NCBI GenBank assembly: GCA_946480555.1
Contig: CAMLLE010000003.1
Location: forward strand, 1 to 28,039
Length of the DNA stretch: 28,039 nucleotides
DNA from: an uncultured Verrucomicrobia subdivision 3 bacterium
GTDB taxonomy: Bacteria; Verrucomicrobiota; Verrucomicrobiae; Limisphaerales; CAMLLE01
Direction: 5' to 3'
Part shown: piece after piece, positions 8,290 through 15,284 of the stretch
Layout: each line of letters opens with the position of its first letter
How positions within the stretch are numbered: the first letter of the stretch is position 1
Made by a program: the position numbers and the translations under genes
The notes under the pieces: model-generated
The model's input: the letters and a program-made list of their open reading frames with translations, nothing else
Told to the model about the DNA's origin: nothing
Databases searched by the model: none

Positions 8290-10026
8290 ATGCCCATGAA
8301 GAATGTAGTAAAGCTCCTCCTGCCCTCCTTGATCTGCGTTTCGATTCCCGCCCGCGCCTGCGCATTTGAAAGCCGGCCCGCGCACGAGACCGAGGCGGAT
8401 TCGAAATCCAAACCGTTGCATGTCCAGCTTCTCGAAGCGCTGCGCACGAACACGGCAGTTGTTCCGCCAGCCTTGTCAGCACATCCCGTTTCCGCTGTTT
8501 ACAACCGCGAAGCCATCGTGCCGCCGCAGTGCTACACCCGCACGGAAGGCACCTTCAATCCGTGCTACGTCTGCCATCAAGATCCGATTCGCGAGCGTGA
8601 AAACGTCATGGCCGATGCGGATCTCCAGGAGGCTTACAGCTTCAGCGATCTCGGCATGACGAACCATTGGAAGAATCTGTTCGAGGATCGCACGGAGCGT
8701 GTGGCGAAAATCTCGGACAGCGAAATCCTGAATTACATCCGCCAGGACAACTATTCGGAACTCGCGCCGCGGCTGCGCGAAGCCGGATTCAAGGGATGGA
8801 TTCCGGACCTGGCGAACCTGCAACTCGGCCCGGCGGCGTTCGATGGCGAAGGTTTCGCCAAGGACGGCAGCCATTGGGTGGCGTTCAATTACAAGCCATT
8901 CCCCAGCACGTTCTGGCCGGCGAACGGATCGACTGACGACGTGATGATTCGACTGCCGGAGAAGTTCCGCACGGACAAATCTGGCGCTTACTCGCGCGAC
9001 ATTTACAAGGCGAACCTCGCCATTCTTGAAGCCTCGATCAAGGGCACGGACGCGATTCGCGCATTGTCGATCGATGAACGAGTCGTGGGCCGTGATCTGA
9101 ATCACGACGGCAAGCTCGGCGTGGTGGAGCGGATCGTAAACATCGATTCTTTCGTGGGCGCGGCGGAAGACGTTTATCGCGGCACGTTCCTCTATCCGGC
9201 GGGAACCGAGTTTCTGCACACCGTTCGCTACCTCGGCATCGCGGACAACGGCGAGATCGGAGTTTCCACGCGCATGAAGGAAGTGCGCTACATGAAGAAG
9301 TGGAGGGCGTATTCGAAACCGGTTTACGCGCGGCGATACCAGCTCGAAGGATTCGAGAAGGAAGCCGGCAATCTTCCCGGCTATCAGAACTTGGGCGAAT
9401 ACGGGCTCGATAATGGGAACGGCTGGGCAATCCACGGCTTCATTGAAGATCGCGCCGGCCGGCTGCGGGCGAGCACGTTTGAGGAAAACCTTTTCTGCAT
9501 GGGCTGCCACAATTCGATCGGCTCCACCATCGACAAGACCTTCAGCTTTGCGCGCAAGATGGAAGGCCGTCCCGGCTGGGGTTACATCAATCTCAAAGGA
9601 ATGCCCGACGCGCCCACCAAGGGCGAGACGCGCGGTGAAATCGCGACGTATCTGGAGCGCGCCGGCGGCGGCAGCGAGTTCCGGAACAACATCGAAATGT
9701 TCGAACGCTGGTTCAATCGCGATGGAACCTTGAACCGCGAAAAGGTCGCCCGTGCGCGCGATGTTTATGAACTGATCACACCTTCACGCGAACGCGCTCT
9801 CGCGTTGAACAAGGCCTACCGCACGATCGTGGAGGACCAGGACTATATCCATGGTCGCGATGCGGTGCTGACGCCGCCGGTGAATGTCTATTCCAGCATC
9901 GACAACGCCACGACGCCGACGCTGCCGGAGGCGCACATTTTCAGGTGGAACATCCTGCTCGACTGGCCGGAGCCGGACCTCACGCAGCGTCAGCGAAACG
10001 TCACCGAGACGGCAAAAACGCCATAA
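8290..10026 (+). CDS. Secreted di-haem c-type cytochrome, family not recognised
   Basis: 578 residues (or 576 from the ATG at 8296). The N-terminus is a signal peptide (about 1-26, hydrophobic LLLPSLICVSI). Two canonical c-type haem motifs are present: C92-Y-V-C95-H96 and C403-M-G-C406-H407, about 310 residues apart. Between them lies a long region without a domain I recognise, containing 'DLNHDGKLGVVERI', which resembles an EF-hand-like calcium loop. The two covalently bound haems imply a periplasmic redox or electron-transfer function. Spacing and size do not fit the MauG/di-haem peroxidase pattern closely enough to claim it. The gene is followed after 122 bases by a PhoX-like gene on the same strand, with a terminator only after that gene, so the two are probably co-transcribed. 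Confidence 0.85.
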   Translation: MPMKNVVKLLLPSLICVSIPARACAFESRPAHETEADSKSKPLHVQLLEALRTNTAVVPPALSAHPVSAVYNREAIVPPQCYTRTEGTFNPCYVCHQDPIRERENVMADADLQEAYSFSDLGMTNHWKNLFEDRTERVAKISDSEILNYIRQDNYSELAPRLREAGFKGWIPDLANLQLGPAAFDGEGFAKDGSHWVAFNYKPFPSTFWPANGSTDDVMIRLPEKFRTDKSGAYSRDIYKANLAILEASIKGTDAIRALSIDERVVGRDLNHDGKLGVVERIVNIDSFVGAAEDVYRGTFLYPAGTEFLHTVRYLGIADNGEIGVSTRMKEVRYMKKWRAYSKPVYARRYQLEGFEKEAGNLPGYQNLGEYGLDNGNGWAIHGFIEDRAGRLRASTFEENLFCMGCHNSIGSTIDKTFSFARKMEGRPGWGYINLKGMPDAPTKGETRGEIATYLERAGGGSEFRNNIEMFERWFNRDGTLNREKVARARDVYELITPSRERALALNKAYRTIVEDQDYIHGRDAVLTPPVNVYSSIDNATTPTLPEAHIFRWNILLDWPEPDLTQRQRNVTETAKTP

Positions 10027-10148
10027 GCGCGCCACCGAAAAACTACAGTAAACGTTTTGCCTTCGCGCGTCCGCTCAACGAATTCTCAGGCGTTCCAAAA
10101 ACAGAACCGCGAAGCTCGTGCTTTGCTTTTAACAGAACCAATAAACAC

Positions 10149-11642
10149 ATGAACAACTTAGCTCGTTACCTTTCGCTCGGCGCCGTGGTCGCCACTGCCG
10201 CCGCTGCGAAGGCCGGAACCGATGTCTGGTTCCAGCCGCTCACCCAATCCGCTCCGGTCGTTACTCCCAATGCCCTCCCCGAATTGATGGCTCCCTGGAC
10301 AGCGCCCGCTGGCATCTATCAATGGAATCTCGTCAGCCTGCGCGAAGTCGAAGACCAGATCCTCAGTCCGATGCAATCGATCATCCGAGTGCCCGCAGGC
10401 ACCTCGGCTTCAATGATCGACATGATTGCCTATGACGATTCCGGCACGGTGCTGTTCATGCCCCATGAGACTCCGTTCGGCGCGGGTGTTTCGCGTCACG
10501 ACATCACCACGCGGACGACGGAAATTCTGTTTCAGGGAGATCAAGGCGGCGCGACGAACAATTGGACCGCTGACTACGGTGCGTTCGACCCCTGCCGTTA
10601 CACCCCAAATGGCACGTTGTTCCTGGCCGAAGAATGGGCGGGTGAAGGCCGCGTCATCGAAGTGCTCAATCCGTTTGCTTCGCCAACGAACATTCAAATC
10701 CGCGAATTGAACAGCATCGCGAACGTCGCGCACGAAGGCATTACGTTCAGCAAGCAGGACAGCCGCACGATTTATTTCATCGACGAATGGAACTCCGGTT
10801 CGATCTACAAGTTCGTGATGAAGAAAAAGGGCGATTACACCGCCGGCCAGACATTTGTGCTCGCAGTGGACAAGTTCAAGGGTGACGTCGCTGAAAACTG
10901 GAATGCAGCCGCGAACACCAATCAGCCGCGCACCGGCCTCGCCACGTGGATTCCTCTCACCGATCGCAACGGCACGCCTCTGCCTGGAATCACGGATCCG
11001 TTCCGCAACGGGCCGTCCACCGATCCGCGCACGGACCCGCTCGCGATGGGCGGACGCGGCGCTGCGGATGACGCCGGCGGAACGCCGTATGGCCGGCCGG
11101 AAGACATGGAAGTCGGCAAGCTGCGCAACGGCAACGAGGTGGTTTATGTGGCGATGACTTCGGAGAATGCAATCTATGCGATCGAAATCCTGAACGATCG
11201 CAAGGCCCGCGTGATCCTGGTGGCAAATCGCAACACGCCGAAGAACCTGGGTTTCGCTTCCACGACTGGTGAACTGGATTCTCCGGACAACCTTGCGCAG
11301 GACGCTCTCGGCAACATCTACGTCATCGAAGACGCGCCGAACGGCTCGAACATCGGCGGCGACGTCTGGTTCATCCGTGATGCAAATGACGACGGCGTGG
11401 CCGAGTCGCTCGATCATTTCCTCAGCATCTGCGTGGACGGTTGCGAAGCCACCGGCATGATCTTCAATCCGCGCATCCCGACGGAATTTGTTCTGGCGGT
11501 CATGCACCCGGACAGCACCGATCTCGCAAATGTCCCGAACGGTCTGGGCGATGCGGTCTGGGCGTTCGACATTTCGAACATTCCGAATCAGCGGTTCGTG
11601 CAGCGGCTGAATCACGCCGCGCGTCACGGCAAGAATGACTGA
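10149..11642 (+). CDS. PhoX-like (DUF839) secreted phosphatase-family protein
   Basis: 497 residues. The ATG at 10149 is chosen although the frame is open further upstream, because it starts a clean signal peptide (MNNLARYLSLGAVVATAAAAKA). The DUF839/PhoX signature runs through the protein: 'PHETPFGAGVSRHD', 'DPCRYTPNGTLFLAEEW' (C149, E161, E162), 'GRPEDMEV', 'LDSPDNLAQDALGNIYVIED' and 'CEATGMIFNP...AVMHPDS'. PhoX enzymes are periplasmic or extracellular phosphomonoesterases with an iron-calcium site in which a conserved cysteine takes part; C149 is at the matching place. The Gly-Gly-Trp core of typical PhoX ('CAGGxTPWGT') is altered to 'CRYTPNGT', and no Tat (twin-arginine) motif is seen although classical PhoX uses Tat. 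Activity as a phosphatase is therefore inference. It is the second gene of a pair with the di-haem cytochrome. Confidence 0.85.
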   Translation: MNNLARYLSLGAVVATAAAAKAGTDVWFQPLTQSAPVVTPNALPELMAPWTAPAGIYQWNLVSLREVEDQILSPMQSIIRVPAGTSASMIDMIAYDDSGTVLFMPHETPFGAGVSRHDITTRTTEILFQGDQGGATNNWTADYGAFDPCRYTPNGTLFLAEEWAGEGRVIEVLNPFASPTNIQIRELNSIANVAHEGITFSKQDSRTIYFIDEWNSGSIYKFVMKKKGDYTAGQTFVLAVDKFKGDVAENWNAAANTNQPRTGLATWIPLTDRNGTPLPGITDPFRNGPSTDPRTDPLAMGGRGAADDAGGTPYGRPEDMEVGKLRNGNEVVYVAMTSENAIYAIEILNDRKARVILVANRNTPKNLGFASTTGELDSPDNLAQDALGNIYVIEDAPNGSNIGGDVWFIRDANDDGVAESLDHFLSICVDGCEATGMIFNPRIPTEFVLAVMHPDSTDLANVPNGLGDAVWAFDISNIPNQRFVQRLNHAARHGKND

Positions 11643-11670
11643 CAGCTTTTAGTGGGTGAGGTTTGAGACT

Positions 11671-11707
11671 GGCGGCGGGCTCGACTGGGTCCGCCGCCTT
11701 TCCTTTT
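11671..11707 (+). terminator. Intrinsic terminator after the PhoX-like gene
   Basis: Perfect 8-bp arms ggcggcgg (11671-11678) and ccgccgcc (11691-11698) are followed directly by a T-rich tail (tttcctttt), 29 bases after the stop codon. A second small hairpin (ctgccg/cggcag, 11724-11742) lies between it and the next gene. Confidence 0.8.
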
Positions 11708-11826
11708 GCGACTGCTTTTCGCGCTGCCGTGTTACGCGGCAGTAACATTTCAGCAACGGAATGGCTTTTCGGTTGCGCGGTTGTTCGCAATCAGCCGATG
11801 GTGCTCCGGTCAGAAACCAACCACGT

Positions 11827-12789
11827 ATGATTGCGACAGCTGGCACCATTGAATCGAATGCGCCGAAACGTTTTCGTTCGGTCTGGATTTCCGACATCCA
11901 TCTCGGCACCAAGCACGCGCAGGTGGATGCGCTGCTCGAGTTTCTTCGCGAAGTGGATTGCCGCTATCTCTACCTGGTCGGCGATTTCATTGATGGCTGG
12001 CAGCTGCGTTCGCGCTGGCACTGGCAGGACAGCTACAATGTGCTGATCCAGAAGCTGCTTCGGAAAAGCCGCAAGCAGACCCAGGTCATCTACATCACGG
12101 GTAACCACGACGAATGTCTGGAGCAGTTTGTGGGAATGAACTTCGGCAGCGTGCTGCTCGCGCGGGAAGTCGTTCACATCGCGGCCGACGGGAAACGGTA
12201 TCTCGTGCTGCACGGCCATCAGTTCGACGGCATCACGCATTTCAACCGGCTGCTGGATCGCGTGGGCACGCGGCTCTACGACTGGATTCTCGATTTCAAC
12301 CTGCACTTCAACCGCGTCCGGCGCACGCTCGGCTTCGGCTACTGGTCCGTCGCGGCGTATTTGAAATACAAGGCCAAGGCGGCGGTGAAGTACGTGAGCG
12401 ATTTCGAGGACGCAATCGTTCAGATGGCGCACAAACAGAATGTTCACGGCGTCATCTGCGGCCACATCCATCGCGCCGAGATCAAGGAGGATCGCGGTGT
12501 CACCTACATGAACTGCGGCGACTGGGTGGAGAGTTGCACGGCGTTGGTGGAGGATTCCAATGGCAACATTCGACTCATACACTTCCATGAAAATAATGCT
12601 CAGCATACTCGGCGAGGGCCGGGGTCATATGACTCAGGCGATAGCAGTGAAGGAGATGGTCGAGCGGGCTGGCCATCAGGTCGTGAGCATCGTGCTCGGA
12701 ACGGGGTCAAAGAGGACGGTGCCCCCATTCTTTGCATCGGCGATGAAGATGCCGATCGAACAGATCCCGACGCTCGACTTCTCGTTTAA
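11827..12789 (+). CDS. LpxH-like (COG2908-type) metallophosphoesterase with an abnormal C-terminal tail
   Basis: 320 residues from the ATG at 11827 (in-frame ATG at 11761 adds a residue run with no family character). All calcineurin-type metal-site motifs are present: 'SDIHLG', 'GDFIDGW', 'GNHDE', 'HGHQFD' and 'GHIHR'. The long helical insert 'FNRLLDRVGTRLYDWILDFNLHFNRVRR' region is typical of UDP-2,3-diacylglucosamine pyrophosphatase relatives. LpxH hydrolyses UDP-diacylglucosamine in lipid A synthesis, but this subgroup often sits beside glycosyltransferases and may act on other envelope glycolipid precursors. Family similarity ends near residue 256 ('RLIHFHEN'). The last 65 or so residues are Arg/Gly/Asp-rich and lie wholly over the start of the next gene in another frame. 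This suggests loss of the normal stop or a one-base indel. Confidence 0.88.
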   Translation: MIATAGTIESNAPKRFRSVWISDIHLGTKHAQVDALLEFLREVDCRYLYLVGDFIDGWQLRSRWHWQDSYNVLIQKLLRKSRKQTQVIYITGNHDECLEQFVGMNFGSVLLAREVVHIAADGKRYLVLHGHQFDGITHFNRLLDRVGTRLYDWILDFNLHFNRVRRTLGFGYWSVAAYLKYKAKAAVKYVSDFEDAIVQMAHKQNVHGVICGHIHRAEIKEDRGVTYMNCGDWVESCTALVEDSNGNIRLIHFHENNAQHTRRGPGSYDSGDSSEGDGRAGWPSGREHRARNGVKEDGAPILCIGDEDADRTDPDARLLV

Positions 12790-13720
12790 GAACCATCGCA
12801 AGGTCAGCCTGTCCGCGACGCTCGGCGGAATCGTCCGCCACATTCCCGCCTACTGGCGCGGCGTCCGCAAACTGGCCGCGCTCGTGCGCCAGACCGAACC
12901 GGATGTCATCATCAACTTCTTCGAACCGCTCACCGGCATCTACTCGCTGACGCATCGCCAGCGCCCGCCGGTGCTTGCCGTGGCGCATCAGTTCATGTGC
13001 GGTCATCCCGATTACGTACGCGTTTCGAAACTGCGGCTGCAGCAGTTCGGGCTCAAATGGTACGTGAAACTTGTGGGCGCGGCTTCGTCCAAACTGGCGC
13101 TCTCGTTCTACGAAGGCGCTGACCGGCCGGACAAGGACATCACAGTCAGCCCGCCCATTCTCCGCCGCCAGCTGTTCGAACTGGAGCCGAAGTCAGGGGG
13201 CAATTTCGTTCTCGCGTATCTGTTGAACCACGGTTACGCCGAACAGATCATCGAGTGGCACAAGAAGAAGCCGCAGATGGTGCTGCATTGCTTCTACGAC
13301 AAGCCGGACGCGCCGGCGGAGTTTTGCTACGACGACACGCTCACGTTCCACCGGCTGGATGGGGAAAAGTTCCTGCGCATGATGGCGGAGTGCAAATACG
13401 TCGCCTGCACCGCGGGTTTCGAATCACTCAGCGAGGCCGCTTACCTTGGAAAACCGATGTTCCTCATGCCCGTGGAGAATCACGTGGAGCAACAGATCAA
13501 CGCCATCGATGCGGTGCGAATCGGCTTCGGAATTGCGGACACGTCTTTCAACCTGGACCGGCTCTCAGAACTTCCTGACCAGCTTTCCAATGAGAAATAC
13601 CGCCGTTGGCTGAGCCGCGCTGATGCAATTTTCCTGCGAACCCTGGAACGCGTCGCACAAGGCCCGCACGGCGAAACGAATCCCGAATGGCATTTGAAAC
13701 CACGGGGATCGCGGGCTTGA
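12587..13720 (+). CDS. MurG-like (GT28 superfamily, TIGR00661-type) glycosyltransferase
   Basis: 377 residues from the ATG at 12587; the frame opens 27 bases earlier, but only this start gives the family N-terminus 'MKIMLSILGEGRGHMTQA' with the glycine-rich loop. The C-terminal nucleotide-sugar site reads 'CTAGFESLSEAAYLGKPMF' followed by 'PVENHVEQQINA', matching the GGxxxxxEA...P...EQ..NA pattern of MurG/UGT-like GT-B enzymes. It should transfer a sugar from a nucleotide donor to a lipid or glycolipid at the cytoplasmic membrane; donor and acceptor are unknown. It overlaps the upstream metallophosphoesterase frame by 203 bases. The tight linkage suggests they work on the same envelope glycolipid. 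Confidence 0.9.
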   Translation: MKIMLSILGEGRGHMTQAIAVKEMVERAGHQVVSIVLGTGSKRTVPPFFASAMKMPIEQIPTLDFSFKNHRKVSLSATLGGIVRHIPAYWRGVRKLAALVRQTEPDVIINFFEPLTGIYSLTHRQRPPVLAVAHQFMCGHPDYVRVSKLRLQQFGLKWYVKLVGAASSKLALSFYEGADRPDKDITVSPPILRRQLFELEPKSGGNFVLAYLLNHGYAEQIIEWHKKKPQMVLHCFYDKPDAPAEFCYDDTLTFHRLDGEKFLRMMAECKYVACTAGFESLSEAAYLGKPMFLMPVENHVEQQINAIDAVRIGFGIADTSFNLDRLSELPDQLSNEKYRRWLSRADAIFLRTLERVAQGPHGETNPEWHLKPRGSRA

Positions 13721-13761
13721 ACGGAAGGTGTCGCGAACACAAAAGTGAAAACCACGGCCCG

Positions 13762-13778
13762 TGGGTCTTCAGGACCCA
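13762..13778 (+). terminator. Hairpin downstream of the glycosyltransferase (weak terminator)
   Basis: tgggtc and gaccca flank a ttcag loop, 41 bases after the glycosyltransferase stop. A 13-base palindrome (ccacgg-c-ccgtgg, 13752-13764) overlaps its left side. There is no clear T-run. Confidence 0.3.
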
Positions 13779-13839
13779 ACTTCCTGCCGATCGCCGCTTC
13801 GAGCTGCTCTCGCTGAGTCTTGATCTCACAGCTTCGTCT

Positions 13840-13912
13840 CGCCCTGATCCCCGTCCCTCCGCCATCGGATGGGAGAGGGTGACCGAAGGCCGGGTGAGGG
13901 TTCGCTCGCCCG
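13840..13912. repeat. Probable dispersed intergenic repeat ('ccgtccctccgcc...gggtgaggg')
   Basis: Within the 297-base gap 13721-14017, this block contains ccatcggatgg (hairpin ccat/atgg) followed by gggagagggtgacc and gggtgaggg. Sequence of this style recurs as non-coding repeats in many environmental bacterial genomes. Only one copy lies in the window, so the call rests on recognition. The rest of the gap holds nothing else recognised. Confidence 0.4.
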
Positions 13913-14017
13913 CTGTTTGGAAACGACTTTTGAGAATCACAATAATCGGGCGATCCGCGCGCGCCTATCGTTTCCGCTTTCGCGCTTTCACGCTTTGGGC
14001 TTTTTCTTCTCTCGTTG

Positions 14018-15262
14018 ATGAACGACCAGGTTCTTGAGTTTCCGAAAGGCTTCCTTTGGGGAACAGCAACTTCCACCACCCAGATCGAGGGCCACATTCA
14101 GAACGAATGGACGGGCTTTGTCGCGCGCGACGGCAAAACCTGCCATCCCGCCTGCGACAGCTATCATCGCTACGCGGAAGACGTCGAATGGATGACTCGG
14201 CTGGGCGTGAATGCCTATCGCTTCGGCATTGAATGGTCGCGGCTCCAGGACTGTGCGTTCGCAGATTTGAACCCGCAGGAACTCGCGCGGTACGCCGACC
14301 AGCTGGATCGCCTCAACGCGGCTGGCATCACTCCGATGGTCGTGTTGCACCATTTCTCAAATCCACCCTGGATCAATCGCGCCGGCGGCTGGACGAATGA
14401 GGCTGCGATTCCGGCGTTTGTCGATTACGTCACGAAACTCGTCAAAACCCTGCGCCAGCACGTCCGCATCTGGAATACCTTCAACGAACCCGATACTTAC
14501 GCGTGCTGCGGCTACCTCATCGCTGAGTTTCCGCCGCTCAAAAAGTTCCGCGTCGATTCCTTTCGCGCCGTCATCCGCAACATGGCCGAGGCGCACCGGC
14601 AGTTATGCCCCATCATTCGCGACATCGGCAGCGCGCTCGGCGAGGCGGAAGTCGGCTTTTCGAAGAACTGGACCTGCTTCGAACCGTATCGTCAGGCATC
14701 GCTGTGGGATGTGGCGGTCGCAGCGTTTGCGCATTCACAACTGAATGAATATGTCTTCGATAGCTTTCATCCGAGTGCGACCCACGAACCGGCAACCTAT
14801 CTTGGAGTGAACTACTACGGCCGCATTCGCTTTCGAAATCTTCAGCCGTTGGTACCGACGTTTGGCTTCAGCTGCGATGAGCTGGCAAAGTTCGGCGTGG
14901 CCTGCGACGACATGCTGGAACGCCATCCCATCGGTCTCAAAGCGGCGCTCGTGCAGCTTTCCAAGGCGTCCCGGCTTCCGATCTACGTGACCGAACACGG
15001 CTCCGCATCGGAAGACGAATCGTTTCGCGAACGCGACCTGAAGGACAACCTCGCCTCCCTGCATCGCGCCCTGCGGGCTGGAGTGGACATCCGCGGATTC
15101 TTTTACTGGTCGCTCCTGGACAACTTTGAATGGCAGTTCGGATACGCGAAGAAGTTTGGGCTGGTGGCTGTCGATTTTGGCGATCCCTCGCTGCCGCGGC
15201 GCCTGAAGCCGCTGGGCGAACTTTACGCGGAAATTTGCCGCAGCAACCAGGTGTTGCTCTAA
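14018..15262 (+). CDS. Glycoside hydrolase family 1 beta-glycosidase
   Basis: 414 residues from the ATG at 14018 (a TTG lies one codon earlier). The N-terminus 'FPKGFLWGTATSTTQIEG' is the GH1 signature. The acid/base is Glu157 in 'TFNEP', the nucleophile Glu326 in 'YVTEHGSA', and the C-terminal aglycone-site block reads 'FYWSLLDNFEW' then 'GYAKKFGLVAVDF'. The nucleophile motif is usually TENG; here the Asn is His327. The protein is 30-60 residues shorter than typical GH1, mainly because the loop after the first strand is reduced. No signal peptide is seen, so it is probably cytoplasmic, hydrolysing beta-linked disaccharides or glycosides. It lies 297 bases after the glycosyltransferase on the same strand, separate enough to have its own promoter. 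It converges with the histidine kinase gene, 22 bases away. Confidence 0.94.
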   Translation: MNDQVLEFPKGFLWGTATSTTQIEGHIQNEWTGFVARDGKTCHPACDSYHRYAEDVEWMTRLGVNAYRFGIEWSRLQDCAFADLNPQELARYADQLDRLNAAGITPMVVLHHFSNPPWINRAGGWTNEAAIPAFVDYVTKLVKTLRQHVRIWNTFNEPDTYACCGYLIAEFPPLKKFRVDSFRAVIRNMAEAHRQLCPIIRDIGSALGEAEVGFSKNWTCFEPYRQASLWDVAVAAFAHSQLNEYVFDSFHPSATHEPATYLGVNYYGRIRFRNLQPLVPTFGFSCDELAKFGVACDDMLERHPIGLKAALVQLSKASRLPIYVTEHGSASEDESFRERDLKDNLASLHRALRAGVDIRGFFYWSLLDNFEWQFGYAKKFGLVAVDFGDPSLPRRLKPLGELYAEICRSNQVLL

Positions 15263-15284
15263 AGGCGAAGCAAACTGAATGCTT

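Noticed and set aside
10027..10148. Extension of the PhoX-like gene to an upstream start at 9945
   Set aside because: It would overlap the cytochrome gene and put 68 unrelated residues before a clean signal peptide that starts at 10149.
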